Shown: positions 48,961 through 60,424 of the stretch, piece by piece
Layout of the letters: each line of letters begins with the position of its first letter
Position numbering within the stretch: the first letter of the stretch is position 1
Assembly: GCA_021234155.1 (NCBI GenBank)
Contig: JAJEKV010000011.1
Location: forward strand, 20,538,677-20,602,676
DNA: 64,000 nt
Direction of reading: 5' to 3'
Origin: Isoetes taiwanensis
Taxonomy: Eukaryota; Streptophyta; Lycopodiopsida; Isoetales; Isoetaceae
Translations under genes and position numbers: made by a program
Notes under the pieces: model-generated
What the model was told of the DNA's origin: nothing
The model's input: only the letters and a program-made list of their open reading frames with translations
Databases searched by the model: none

Positions 48961-49439
48961 TTCTAATATTTAAAGGATCTTACTATCCTCTTCAGCCCGA
49001 TAAACCCCTATTCGCGATTTCCAAGTTCCTATTTAAAGAATAAAGCAGCCTTGGAACCAACTTCTTTTTCGAGCAAGGTACATTCTTAAAGAGTCGGGCT
49101 CGATTTTTTTTATGTTTATATTTACTATTTTTAGGCAACCCAAGTTCAGGAACTATGTTTAAATGGGCCATGATTATTGCTTTTATTTACCCAGATCCTT
49201 GAATAAGCAAGAGGAACTAAAAGTGTCAACTAAAAGAAGGAACTGAAAAAGACGAAAGAAGGAAAAGATTGCAGAACAAGCACTTTCACTAAAGAACCCA
49301 TAAACGGGTTTATTGGATTGATCTGTAAACCTATCAGGGAAATTATAAAATTGCACTATCAGATCTAGCTAACCCAGAATACGTTATCCCTTGCAAGATT
49401 AGCATCATGGCTGCATTTCTTGAGGTAGGTGAGAGGCGG

Positions 49440-50345
49440 CCTATGCTCGACTCGCGAGTCGAGAAAGCCTTAGCCTGGGTGAAGTCATTCCCAACTGGCG
49501 AGTCGAGAATGCCCCACTGAAGCCAACACCCGCACCTCTCCCACTGAAGCCAATCACCCCACACTAGACTCCTCTCCCTCAATATCCCTTATTTGGACTT
49601 GTCCAGTCGCCAATGCATTCGAAAAGCAAATAGAGAGGACAAGGGGGCTTTCTTGACTCCTTGGTCGAAAGCCCTCAAAAGACAAATCTGAAGAATCAAC
49701 ATTTCATCCAACACCCGCCCTTTAATATACCAAAATGCCCTCTCTTTACCACATTTGCCCATGCTCAAGAGTGCATTCTCGACTACCGAGTCGTGGGTGC
49801 CTCTACCCAGTCTGAGCCACTCTCCTTCGAGCCATCTCCTTGAAATTTTGCGAAGGGGAGGGGTCTAGACTGGGTGGAGGCCTTAGTGAATAGGGACTCG
49901 AGAATGCATTGAAAAAAAAATATAGAGGACAAGGGGGCTTTCTCGACTCCTCGACTTCGAGAGAGAAAGCATCGAAAAAAACAAATCTGAGGAGGAATCC
50001 AGCGTGTTCATTAATACCCTCCCTTTACTATACCAAAACATTAGTGCGGATGGAGGCCTCTGGTAGCGGCGAAAATGCATTCAAAAGGCAAACCACAGGA
50101 GGACAAGAGGGCCTTCTCGAAGTCGAGAAAGTCTATTCTCGCGAGTGGAGAATAGCCCCCGAAAGGCAAATACAGAGGAAACACTCTCCTTTTACTATAC
50201 CAAAACACCCTCTCTTTATCATGCCCATGCTCAAGAAGGCACTCTACTTCGAACTATCCCCTTCGAAACTTGCGAGGCGGAGGGGGAGGACCTAGCTTGG
50301 GTAGAGGCCCTCTATATAAGAAGCCCACTTTGTCTTACCTATGCC
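49440..50345. repeat. Degenerate tandem repeat with CTCGACT/AGTCGAG palindromes
   Basis: About four diverged copies of a unit starting GCAAATAGAGAGGACAAGGG (near 49,627, 49,915, 50,089, 50,166). They share CTTTACTATACCAAAACA and GCCCATGCTCAAGA. Between them are repeated self-complementary words, including the perfect 18-bp palindrome CTCGACTCGCGAGTCGAG at 49446-49463, and CGAGTCGAGAATGC. It lies just downstream (minus-strand sense) of a DUF8039-like exon and may be its intron. Confidence 0.7.
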
Positions 50346-50555
50346 AATCTACCAAATAAGTAATCAAATCGGCCCTGCCTAACTTTGAGTACGTGCATCT
50401 TTTTGCAAGTCTCTCCGATTGCTTGTTCCCTTGCTCAACACCTCCCAAACCAGAAAGTTCATCGACGCTGAAATATGCTCAATAAGGAAACAAGCAATTG
50501 AGCGAGCTTTCCAGCAGTTCCACATTCTCGACTTTTTGAGCAGGTCTAACAGGAT

Positions 50556-50834
50556 CTAGAACACAAGCATCCAAATAAAACAGTGGAAAGCACTTACTTC
50601 TTCTCGCAAATATTCCCTGGGCCATTGTATCACAGACCCCGCCACCTCTCCGAGGGTCTTTGCTTCTTCAGTCCGCCGCATCAATGGGACATCTCCATTA
50701 ATAACTTGTACTAAAGTGATTCTTATGTATCCCTTCTCCATGGCATTGTAATGAAGAATGGTGGTGTCCTCGAGCTCATCTCCCACTGCTACTTTGGGTC
50801 CACAGACATCGATCAAATCAACTAGTCTTACCAA
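50556..50834 (-). pseudogene. Plant-transposon protein fragment, DUF8039-like
   Basis: The minus strand reads LVDLIDVCGPKVAVGDELE, then YIRITLVQVINGDVPLMRR, TLGEVAGSVIQWPREYL. The pattern VA.G.., ..V..V..GD.PL, TLG.A.G..I.WP is that of the domain found C-terminal in CACTA/En-Spm-associated plant transposon proteins (known to me as DUF8039). No transposase core was recognised upstream (toward 52 kb). The call is from motif memory only. Confidence 0.5.
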
Positions 50835-50879
50835 AAGCCTCAGTTAGTTGGAGAAATAGATTCATGCAAAGTTAGAAGC

Positions 50880-51370
50880 TTACAACATTGTGGCGCCATC
50901 ACAAGCGGTCGAGAGAATTCTGTCTGCAGCTCCAGCTGCTAGCGTTCGATAAGCTCCTCTATGCCCGTCGGACTGAGTTCCACAAAAAGAAGACGATATT
51001 CAAATTTGTGTTTAGGCGGGCTAAGGATGGCCGTGCTGTACTCTCACCCTGCTATTTTGCCCTCAATGAGTGTATATCCTCAATTTCAACTTCAAGAACA
51101 CGCCGGAACCTGTTTTTACATGCATTTCCAAAATCATAAAATCCCGGAAGACGCGCAGTTCAGAAGGTCATTCGAGCAACACAGTGCCGCTTGCAAGACA
51201 TGGCGACTCCATCCAAGAAGTGGGTGTGAGATCGGATCTAGCGTCGAGCAACCCGAAGAAGCGGAAGCCAACACCTGTTCTAACGATGTTTTGTCTTATA
51301 GCATTTATGCTCGTTATCACTGGCAGAACCTCTTTTTTCGTCCTTGAAGAATTGGAGACATAGCTTCGAG
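50880..51370 (-). pseudogene. Unrecognised coding-like stretch
   Basis: Both strands are unusually open here. The minus strand reads RQNIVRTGVGFRFFGLLDARS, MESPCLASGTVLLE and LRVFRDFMILEMHVKTGSG in nearly one frame, upstream of the DUF8039-like exon on the same strand, so it may be more of the same transposon gene. The plus-strand frames are probably shadows. No family named. Confidence 0.3.
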
Positions 51371-52900
51371 AAACCCCTGCGGATTGCTAGTGGTATATGG
51401 AAGTAACGATTATGGCTGGAAAAGAAAAAGATCTGTTCTTCTGACACAAAGACTAAATATGTTCCGGCGACAAGTATAAGAAGGCCGATGCCCGGGGATG
51501 TCACATAGTTTAAGGCATATATACCATGTGAGTGAAAGGGGTGGGTTTTTTTTTACCCTAAACCGTATGTATAAATACGGATAGGGGCTTGGCTAGGGGG
51601 TTTTCTGGGGGGAATCCAGTATAATATGTATACGGGAAGGGGCGTTTAGAAGGTTGGACAAGGCGTATACGGAGGGTTTTTTGCTGACCCCATTAACGCA
51701 CGTGGCGTATCACCTTTATAGTAGGTGAAGCCCCCGGGGGCCGATGTAATTCTTTCTGTTGCTGCTCTGGACCAGCAGTAGTTTTTTGAAAATACTGTAA
51801 ATTTTGCATGTGAATACGAAGATTTTATCTTCAATTTTTAGAAATCCTACAATTTCAGTTACTACACTTCTATTTTTGGTTACTAGTTATGTTCTTTCAA
51901 AACAGGAATTCTCTCTAAAAATATACTTTAGGAAAATTCTAATTGTTTGAAAAATTGTCATTTTGACAAAGTCAATTTTCTCTTTGCAAAAAAAATAGCT
52001 ATTTTGGAGGGAGGACACTTTTTTGTCTTCTTTTTTCCCCCTCCATTTAGCCATTTTTAATGAATCTTAGAGGAATATTTTTTTGCTCTGGTTTAGATTA
52101 TTTGTTCCCGTTTAATACGCAATAGTGTTTGTGATCATCTTTTCGCAAAGATGGGCGTAGCTTGGGCGCCATCTTCAAACCTCGAGCGCGGGAGAAAATT
52201 GAAGTGCAAAGAAATTAAAATGAAGGGTAAAAGATTCTATAAAACTTCTTAAAAAAAAAATTCATGTTGCTATACTGATGGGGTGCTTGGAGCGCACGAA
52301 AATACCCTCCAGCTACGTGCGTGTACCTATGCATAGTAATTATGCAATTCAATCCTTTAGTAACATGATAAAATAAAATGCCGCCAATAGACTATATATT
52401 TTTCTTTGGTTTATTCATAGCATTCAAACATTGCGCAATCCTATTATACGAAATGAAGATATACCAAAATCACCAAGGACAAAGAAAAAAAGGCCACCCA
52501 AGCTAAGTACAAATGCTCTACGATTATAGATCTATAGCATTAGCTAATTAGATTTAGTTAAAATAGTTTCGTAGATTCATTTCTTAGCAAAATGGTATTT
52601 ACGTCTATCCTCTTCGTATGCATAGCGTTTAGTATGCCTATTCAATTTTGATCTTGAAAACCTACTATCATCATCAAGGCAAACCATACGTGCAATTCAT
52701 ATGTAGTAAAGATTACTACATTTGATTGACACCTTTATAATCTTACCTTTAATAGGCTATCTGCAGCTACTTTAGAAGGGCTTCTCGACAATGAAATGAA
52801 CAAGATTCTTGGTCGTTGAAAATATTATCAGGAATAAAGGGCCAAAAAGAAATGAAGGAATTTACTGCCTCTAAATTGTGAAGTACACGAAGATAAAGAA
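51371..52900. other. Spacer, no gene seen
   Basis: Contains a GC-rich T/G-run block (51,540-51,740) with ACCGTATGTATAAATACGG, an inverted pair CCGTAT..ATACGG near 51,566-51,583. Otherwise AT-rich. Short inverted phrase: GGCCTCCATGGAACA against TGTTCCATGGAGGCC (52,904-52,944), see findings. Confidence 0.5.
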
Positions 52901-52902
52901 TT

Positions 52903-53472
52903 GTGTTCCATGGAGGCCATACCAAATCGGCCTCCATGGAACAAAACGACCGAAGTACGATAACCGTTGATCTCAATACATCAATTTGTAATACTGTAAG
53001 TCGGCATTGGCAAAAGCAAATTGGCATGATGCAACAAGTTAATAAACCTGTTGGTCATCAACCATTAGGGTGGATGAAAAAATGTTGTGTATGTCACAAT
53101 GACTTACTTGACTCCAAGAGTATGTCATTTTGTTGTAATAATGGTCGTCATTTACTCCCATCCCTTGAGCCTCTACCTCAAACCCTAGAGGAGTTGTACT
53201 CTATAAATAAATTTTCTGACACCTCACGCATTATAAACAACCTATTATGCTTCGCTGCCCTTGGCGTGAACGGCAATTTCATGGATCTAAAAATGCCATC
53301 ATCTATTGCAAGCATGGGTTGGATGTACCATCGGCTCCTATCTACAGGCACACCCACAAGCACGATTCATTGGTATATATACGATAGCTCAATGAGATAT
53401 ACCATTGCTGCCAACATGCAAGTGCTGCCACTACTTGGCAGCATAGAAGAGCAATTCACACATCTCGTTTGA
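52903..53472 (+). pseudogene. Helitron helicase-like domain fragment
   Basis: Helitrons are rolling-circle transposons encoding a Rep-helicase. An open frame of 189 codons has, from about residue 60, KCCVCHNDLL, MSFCCNNGRHLLPSLEPLP, INNLLCFAALGVNG, SSIASMGWMYHRLLSTG and IHWYIYDS. This CC.NG...LP...P, .INN.L.F..LG, G..YH..G, .YIYD series is the conserved N-terminal 'helitron helicase-like' region. The Rep catalytic motifs and the helicase are not present, and the frame stops at 53,472. The first ~55 codons may not belong to the family. Confidence 0.8.
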
Positions 53473-55680
53473 TAAGCTAACACTTTGCTAAAAATGTGTG
53501 CATTGACCAAATTCACATCTTTGAAGATAAAGTTTGTAAGACCTCTAGAAGAAGACCCAAGCAAGGACTCTCATTTGAGCACCATGAAAAGGACAAAGGA
53601 TCAAGTTGCACATGTGGAAGCTCAAAGTCAACATGAGAAGACCTTGACAAGACCAAGTTTAGAAGCCCCTCTAAAGTAAGATTTTAGCTCAATACAAGTT
53701 CTTGGCATAATTCATGTTTGGCTACATCCCTTGGCTCCACCCATCCCATTTGTTTTGCCCCATAGACCCTCACCATCTCCCTAATCCAAGTTGGCCAAGA
53801 TCTCCCCCCTAGTCATGAACAACTCACACACTCCATTACACCCCAACCACTTTTGAAAAAATGCTAAAATTCCCATTGAAAATGACCTCTCAATGCTCAT
53901 GGCACCACAAAGAAACAAAGTAGAGAGAAAAGGTGCATCCTCAACACAAAGTTTGCAAGGCCAAAAGTTGGCCTAAGCACTACCAATATTCTAAGTTTGA
54001 AGTGCTCTTACCATTATGAGATTTGCAAAACATGCCACATCACCACATATCATCCACCTCATCAAGAAAAATGCCACATCATCATCACAAATCATCCACA
54101 TCATTTTCTCATCTCACAAAAGTTTTTGACTAGGAGGAAAATTCTTTGCCACATCATCATGCCATGTCATCATGAGACTACGCACTCACATCCCAAACTT
54201 GCCATATCATCATTTCCTAGCCATTTTGTTCAAAAAAATAAAAATTCTTTTTTCAAAAAACGATTCTCCCATTAAGAAGGGTATCAAAAAAGATGCCATA
54301 TGGTGCAAAAATGTTCCAAAAAGGACCTTCTTTGACCTTTAAATTTGAATTCTTGGGATTTGTGCCTTAGTTCATGAAATAAAAAAAATGTTTCCTATCT
54401 ACCCCCCTCCAAGCCTAGACCTTATTTCATCCAACCCCCCGCCACCACGTGGTACCCTCGGGCGTGTGGGGTGGCAACAGGCTGAATCTCACATGAAGGC
54501 AGCACGTGAATTTAAAAGGCTGCTTGCTTTATGCCTTATATACCCGAGACTTTTTTTTTCCTCAACGCTATGGGATATGAGTGCGAATTTTTGGAGGGTT
54601 TTTCTGGGAAGGGTTTAGAGGGTTTATTAGATTGTGTCTTCTTTTTTTTAATTTTGTCAATGGTTCTGAGGTATAAAAGATGCACTTCTAGACATAATTA
54701 TGATAAGGCATATAATAAGGCAACCATAATACAGACATGGCACTAGGCTTTATTTGCCTTATTATGATTGCTTCTTTTATCTAGATATAATACTTGGATT
54801 TAGCTTCTTAGAAGCGACACGTTTTTGTTGAAATCTATGGTAATTCAACGCATGAAATCACTGAATTGACACGTTTTTGTTGAAATGCAGGTGAAGGCGA
54901 CACTGCTCTTGTAAAATCACATAACCTCAGCCCATCTCTGTGCTGGAGAAATGGCAAATGGTTTCCCTGGAGCACGATAAAGTATGCCTTTCAGTAGGTA
55001 TATTTATGTTCCTTCTCTATCTAAACAGCATGATCTTTGGCAGGACAATAATACTAGTATTCAAGTCTTACTAGTAACCAGTGGCTTTTAAAACCCGGCA
55101 ATTGGTAAACGTTTGGTAAGGGAAGGGAAAAAATTTGGAATCCCAAAGTCCACAAAGAGAAGATCACGTAGACATCAAAATGTGAAAAAACATGGAATAC
55201 TATGAACTGGGTCTGGGTTGGGTCAGATAAATTAACATCTGAGCTCTTATAATCTGAGCTCTTATAATCTGATGCATATGTCCAATGTTTTATGCCCCAA
55301 CTCTTATTTCAGGATAAGAGATAGCCCAAGAAAATGAAATAGGGTAATTACCTTGTTTAAAGTGCAAAATAAAATGAAACAGACTTAAACATTTTCAGAA
55401 ATGCTGCAAATGTCTGCAGTGCGCAAGCTACTTGTGTTGCTTTGTAACTTTTGCCTCCAAATCATCCAAAAACTCAAAGAGATTGGGGAAGTCAGACCGG
55501 TTACCTGTAACCAAACAGACCCATATTAGCAATAATCTCGGTAATAGGGAGAGGGTTAACAGGTAAGCAATAGTCTGGCTTGGCTCTTTGCCCATCACCA
55601 ATCATAAATTTATAAACCATGTAAACATACAAAATCACATTTGCCTCTTAGTTTAAATGCCATAAAGCGATAATTATAGA
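53473..55680. other. Spacer, no gene seen
   Basis: Includes a CACATCATC-rich stretch (54,020-54,210) and a short tandem ATCTGAGCTCTTATA (55,238-55,270). A plus-strand frame at 53,485-53,679 is Lys/Glu-rich and unrecognised; it may be Helitron-related flank. Confidence 0.5.
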
Positions 55681-55685
55681 TATGG

Positions 55686-56024
55686 CCAGCAACCTGTTAT
55701 AGCCAACAGGATCTGCTCAAGTTATTTCCTGCATTACCAGCTTCCTAAATTTTAACTCTACCAATAGTTGAGTACTATAATTATGCTTCCATTCAGTAGA
55801 AAAAGACTAGAGCAGTTTTGCATTTGCTACCCTTGTAGCAATTCAAAGTAAATCCATTATTACACTTAAAAAAAACCAAAAGACGTCTTGCATTACCAGC
55901 AACCTGTTATAGCCAATAGGATCCGCTCAAGTTATTTCCTCCATTACCAGCTTCCTAAATCTTACCTCTACCAATAGTTGAGTACTATAATTATGCTACA
56001 ATTCAGTAGAAAAAGACTAGAGCA
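55686..56024. repeat. 129-bp direct repeat, two copies 81 bp apart
   Basis: Copies at 55686-55814 and 55896-56024 begin CCAGCAACCTGTTATAGCC and end AAAAGACTAGAGCA. They are equal in length and about 94% identical by eye. The first copy is preceded by ATATGG, the second by GCATTA; GCATTACCAGC also occurs inside each copy, so unit phase is uncertain. Confidence 0.9.
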
Positions 56025-56730
56025 CTTTCCTGAGAACTTTACTTGAGAACTTTCGAACCCTAAAAGGGCCAGACCAAGATCTGGCCTTTTTGTCAGATCT
56101 AGCTAAGCAATCATGAGTCTGAGGTCCCGAATTGGACTTTTTGCATCAAGAAACCTTATACCCGCCCAAAGACAAACAAAAAAACTCAGATGCCAAGAAC
56201 AGGCCGGAATGAAAAAATTTAAAAAGGGAAAATAAAGTCGGGGTCAGCTTCTGAACGAGTTTATTGACCTTTGCAACTGTTGCTTGATTAGTTTGATGAG
56301 CTTCGAGTGTGAATGACCTACCTTGCTTCAGAGTTTCTGCAGACCTGATCCAAAGTTGATGAATTGATTATATTCTGTTACTTTGATCCTGTGCCCAAGA
56401 ATAAGAGCTTGGGATTTGATGTGTACCTTTTTCATGATGTGCAATTGAGGGAAAACCCGAGTTTGGTAAGAAAAAGTTGCTTTAAGCTTTGATTTCGCTT
56501 TAAGATAGACTTTAGAGATGAAAGATATTCTAAATAATGCATTCTAAGTGTCACATCACAAATGGTCTTGTTGCATACGTTATAAATCACATAAAAAGAA
56601 AGGCAGAAAGAAGATAAAGTTGCTTAGGATAGACTCAACCTTTTGGAAAGAAAAAAGGAAAAACCTTACAGCTAATCTAAATGTAGTTTCTAGATTGTAG
56701 CAGGCTTAATATTCATGCCATACAACATTG
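56025..56730. other. Spacer, no gene seen
   Basis: AT-rich with a small GGCCAGA..TCTGGCC stem near 56,068-56,085. No coding motif. Confidence 0.5.
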
Positions 56731-56732
56731 CA

Positions 56733-57693
56733 TTCTGGTAAGGGACTCGCAAAGAACACAAAAACCTAGATAGATAGGCTTGTCATTCATCACAGCAGCA
56801 GTATACACTGTGTGGGAAAATCTGAATGGGGAGTTGACCATAAGAACAATGTCTAGCTACCCCATAAAGGAAATAAGAAAATATGCAAAGGCAAGAGAGA
56901 GGACAATGGCGACAACTTCTCATCGGGATAAAAAAAACCCCGCCCTTTCGGGTTTTCGAGGAAAACCCTAATGAGAAATGGTCGCCAATGGCCTCGAGGA
57001 TGCCTTGAAGAGCAAGGTAGGAAATTGATGAAGCCAGCCAAAATGCGCATCAACGCCATGGAATGTGTGAAACCTGGAAAAAAGAAGAAATGCCTAGAAA
57101 GTACCCGTTAAACGTTAATAAAATAGGTACACCCATGGCAGGCGAGCATCTTCTAAGAAAATAGTCCCCAGAAAGCAAAAACACCCATTAGACATTAGGA
57201 ACCATAGACAAACATATATAGAAATAGAAAACATCACCGAGAGGTGAAAAAAGAAAAATAGCATCACCAACAGGTGGAAATCATCTAGCACCACCCCAGG
57301 TGGAAAAATATAGATAGCATCACCCAGTGGGTGGAAATAATTTGCATCAGCCATTGGATGGAAAAAAGCATCACCCAACGGGTGGTTAGTACTGAACAGA
57401 AACGTATAAAAAATAGACGACAATAATCACCATAGCAATACCCAATGAGTGGATGATAATGGAGGTATCGAAAAGGAAATAAACATGAACATGAAACAAA
57501 CTCAAACTATATAAAAAGGGCGGGTAGGGAGGGAAGCAATGGGCAAGGAAGAGATGCTGCTATGAGGAGACGCCGATAACCAACCACAAGAATGAATAGT
57601 GCATATATAGCTGCTCATTCCTTTCCAGAATGCCGATCCGTTGGCTCGGATCGATGCCTATTCTGGTAAGGGACTTGCAAAGAACACAAAAAC
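56733..57693. repeat. 33-bp direct repeats bracketing a 930-bp segment
   Basis: TTCTGGTAAGGGACTCGCAA.. at 56733-56765 recurs with one mismatch at 57661-57693 (both continue AGAACACAAAAAC). Between them lie an imperfect hairpin (CAATGGCGACAACTTCTCAT 56,904-56,923 against its inverse at 56,969-56,990) and the CACC..GGTGG array. Confidence 0.8.
57231..57460. repeat. CACC/GGTGG palindrome array
   Basis: About six units of roughly 33 bp: ATCACCGAGAGGTGAAAA, CATCACCAACAGGTGGAAA, CACCACCCCAGGTGGAAA, CATCACCCAGTGGGTGGAA, CATCAGCCATTGGATGG, CATCACCCAACGGGTGG. Each core is self-complementary (CACCC..GGGTG) with a 1-5 base centre and an A-rich tail. Confidence 0.8.
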
Positions 57694-57699
57694 TGGCCG

Positions 57700-60085
57700 A
57701 TAACCAGAGAAACATCAAGACATTGAGTTAGAGCCCAAATGACATAGCAAGAGTGAGAAGACGACGACTGCCATCCGTCTAAAGCATGAGCACCAGCATG
57801 CGAAACTCCTTGGGCCGCTCCTACCGAGGCACTGTTGCGACGAGCAGACTGCGTACCGTGTGGGTGTAAAGCGAAGATAAGATAATAGGGTTGGAATCAG
57901 GGCTGAAGGAGGATACAAAAAGGAACTTTTCTAGGCATAAATGTTACAGAATGAATGACAAACACCAATATAATGACAGATTGTAGAGCAATTTCTCGGA
58001 AAAAAGGGCAACAACGTAACCTGATTTAAGCTTAGGCAAAATATGAGAAAGGATGAATGCTGGGCCTGGGAACAAATGCAACAATAAATAACCATAGGGT
58101 GCAAGGTGAAGGTAAGGTTATGGTTTATGATATAGGGCAGATGAAGGGCGAGAGTGCCAAGGTTAGAGCGGAATTCTTGAGGTTGACGATATGACAAAGT
58201 GTGGCTAGCGAGAATAAAGGATCCAAAAAATGAAAAATCTGGACAAGGTTGCAATAAGAATGTAAAAAACATCAACGACAAGGATGGTGTCCATAGATCA
58301 TGTCTGTAGTAAAAAATGCCATGGAGTGTCAAACACAAATACATCATAACCAGACAAATGAGAACCAAAGAGGATGTATCCAATATAAAACTCATGCCAC
58401 AAAAATGCAATGAAGTGCCAAATGCAAATAAGTTGTATGTACGTAAAGCAAGTATAAAAGATGTGAAATGATATATGATAATGGGGTAAGGCTACAGCCT
58501 AAAAACTGTAGAAAACAACAACAAGACATACAATGTAAACTTGAAATTGGCCAAATAAAATGTACTCATAACAAAAATGTGTAAGCATTTGGAAAGCAAT
58601 ATGAAAATGTTAACTAAAAGAGAAAAGGTAGCTGTGAATGAGATGTCAGAAGGAAATTTGATAGCATGCCTAAACCTATGAATAGATGCCCCAATATAAA
58701 TAACACTTACCAGAACGGGAACGAGGTTGAGGTAAAGGTGGAGCCATGGGAGCACAAAGTCAAAAGGAATGTCAAGAAGAAAAGTGAGATTGAAGGCAAA
58801 TTAGATTCCCTAACGAGGAGGTTCACAAAGTGCGAGGAATGTGCGAGAACAAGAATAGGAGAGCGAAGATGGAGATTAAGAGTAGGCAAGGTGGGATCAA
58901 GCTAGCAGAATAGAAGCGGGCAGTAATGCAACTAATTAACGACTAAATTTGGCCAAATAAAACATATTTGTAACAATAAAAAATAAGTAAATGGCCTATA
59001 TACAATTAACAAGTTGCAACAACATCATGCAATATCCAAGGAGACCCATCATTGAATGCCAAATGCATACCTGACCATGATGTGGATCTTGAAAACGGCA
59101 ACCAACCTTGAATAAAAATGAGATCTAACAAAAACAACGAATCACACGAAGTGTAAAATTCAAGACAACAATGATAGGTTCAAAGTTCCCAATCAAAGAA
59201 AAACTCAAAGGTCTTAGGATCCATAGGATAACAAACTCGATGGGCAAAAAGGGACTTGCCAAATGAAGGAGAATCTCGTTAAGTGTATTGTGCCAAAACA
59301 AGACTTGAACAAGCATCTAAAAAGAAGAGCTAAGAGGAGGATGGTAAAAGGGAAGAAAGTGTGAAGGCACCAAGATGAGGACCCCCATCAACCATGGGAC
59401 ACGAGCGACATCATGCAGGATCCCGTGTGCTGCTACTAGCCGAAAGACATCGCGGATATAGTTAAAAGAGACCCAAGTCGAGAGAATGGTAAGAATGGCG
59501 ATGCTTGAAGGGAGGAGGTCAAAATGTGAAATCCAAGTCAAAGGTAAAAGTTACGGCCAAAGGTATCGAGGAGATGGAGGTCGAGAGTGCCAAGGTTCGG
59601 ATAGGAGTAATGAGGTGAGTCCAATAACCAAATGATGAAATGGGTAATGGAAATACAACAACTACATATTGTTATGTGGAAAATTATATCATGCCAAATC
59701 TAGATACAAAATAAGGCAACTCGTGATAAACATGTAAAGAACTTGCTCTTGACAAATAAATGTAACACATATCTAGAGATGACAAATCCATAACGTAACA
59801 TATCAAGAGAGCTCAGGAGTACCAGGACAACAAAGGAAATGTTTTAAGACTCAAGTATGAAGAAAAATGTTAAACAGAAGGTTAGCAAAATAGAACAAGA
59901 ATTCGCACCAAAATGTAAACCGATAATAGACAAATCCACTTGCAAATCTAGATGCAAAAATTGACAATCTAATACATGTATATATGGAAAATTGGTGTAG
60001 AAACAAACTTGAGATAGAGCCAATGACCGTAAACCTATAGCAAATATATAAAAGAAGCATGCAATGCAACAAACACGATTGCAAA
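57700..60085. other. Spacer with low-level internal repetition, no gene seen
   Basis: Similar phrases recur at distance: CGAGAGTGCCAAGGTT near 58,149 and 59,582; GGCCAAATAAAA..AACAA near 58,550 and 58,950. Minus-strand frames (for example 58,410-57,931, 159 codons) are Phe/Leu-rich because the plus strand is A-rich, with no family motif. Confidence 0.5.
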
Positions 60086-60088
60086 TTA

Positions 60089-60116
60089 AACGGGAGTGTT
60101 GCAGCACTCCCGTTTC
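60089..60116. repeat. Perfect hairpin with 11-bp arms
   Basis: AAACGGGAGTG and CACTCCCGTTT flank a 6-base loop (TTGCAG). GC-rich in AT-rich surroundings. It lies about 310 bp beyond the 3' end of the ParB-methyltransferase gene and could be a structural 3' signal or a transposon end. Confidence 0.85.
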
Positions 60117-60424
60117 AAAGATTCCCTTGAAAAAAACAGCCTGATCTAGAAAATGACACTTTTTTCCTTCTAATTGGGAATTCCAATAGGCTTAATTTTT
60201 TTTTACCTCTTTTTTGGCCCCCTAGTGTAAAATAACTTGGAATTTGCCAAAACCAACACTTGAAAAGGGAAGAATTTAGACATGCTTTTGTATTCTCAAA
60301 AAGTACTATCTTGAAAACACCAGAATGTAGTGAATAAAATAATTATTATATAATGAAGAGTGTTTCAATGATACAATTTGTAACATCACAATGTGGTCAG
60401 TATTAATGTTTTTTGGAAAAGACA

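Noticed and set aside
51540-51580. Telomere-like ACCCTAAACC
   Set aside because: Only one ACCCTAAA unit occurs; there is no tandem run.
57931-58410. A 159-codon minus-strand frame rich in Phe/Leu/Ile that looks like a membrane protein
   Set aside because: The plus strand is A-rich here, so any minus-strand frame becomes Phe/Leu-rich. No family motif, no splice context, and neighbouring frames show the same bias.
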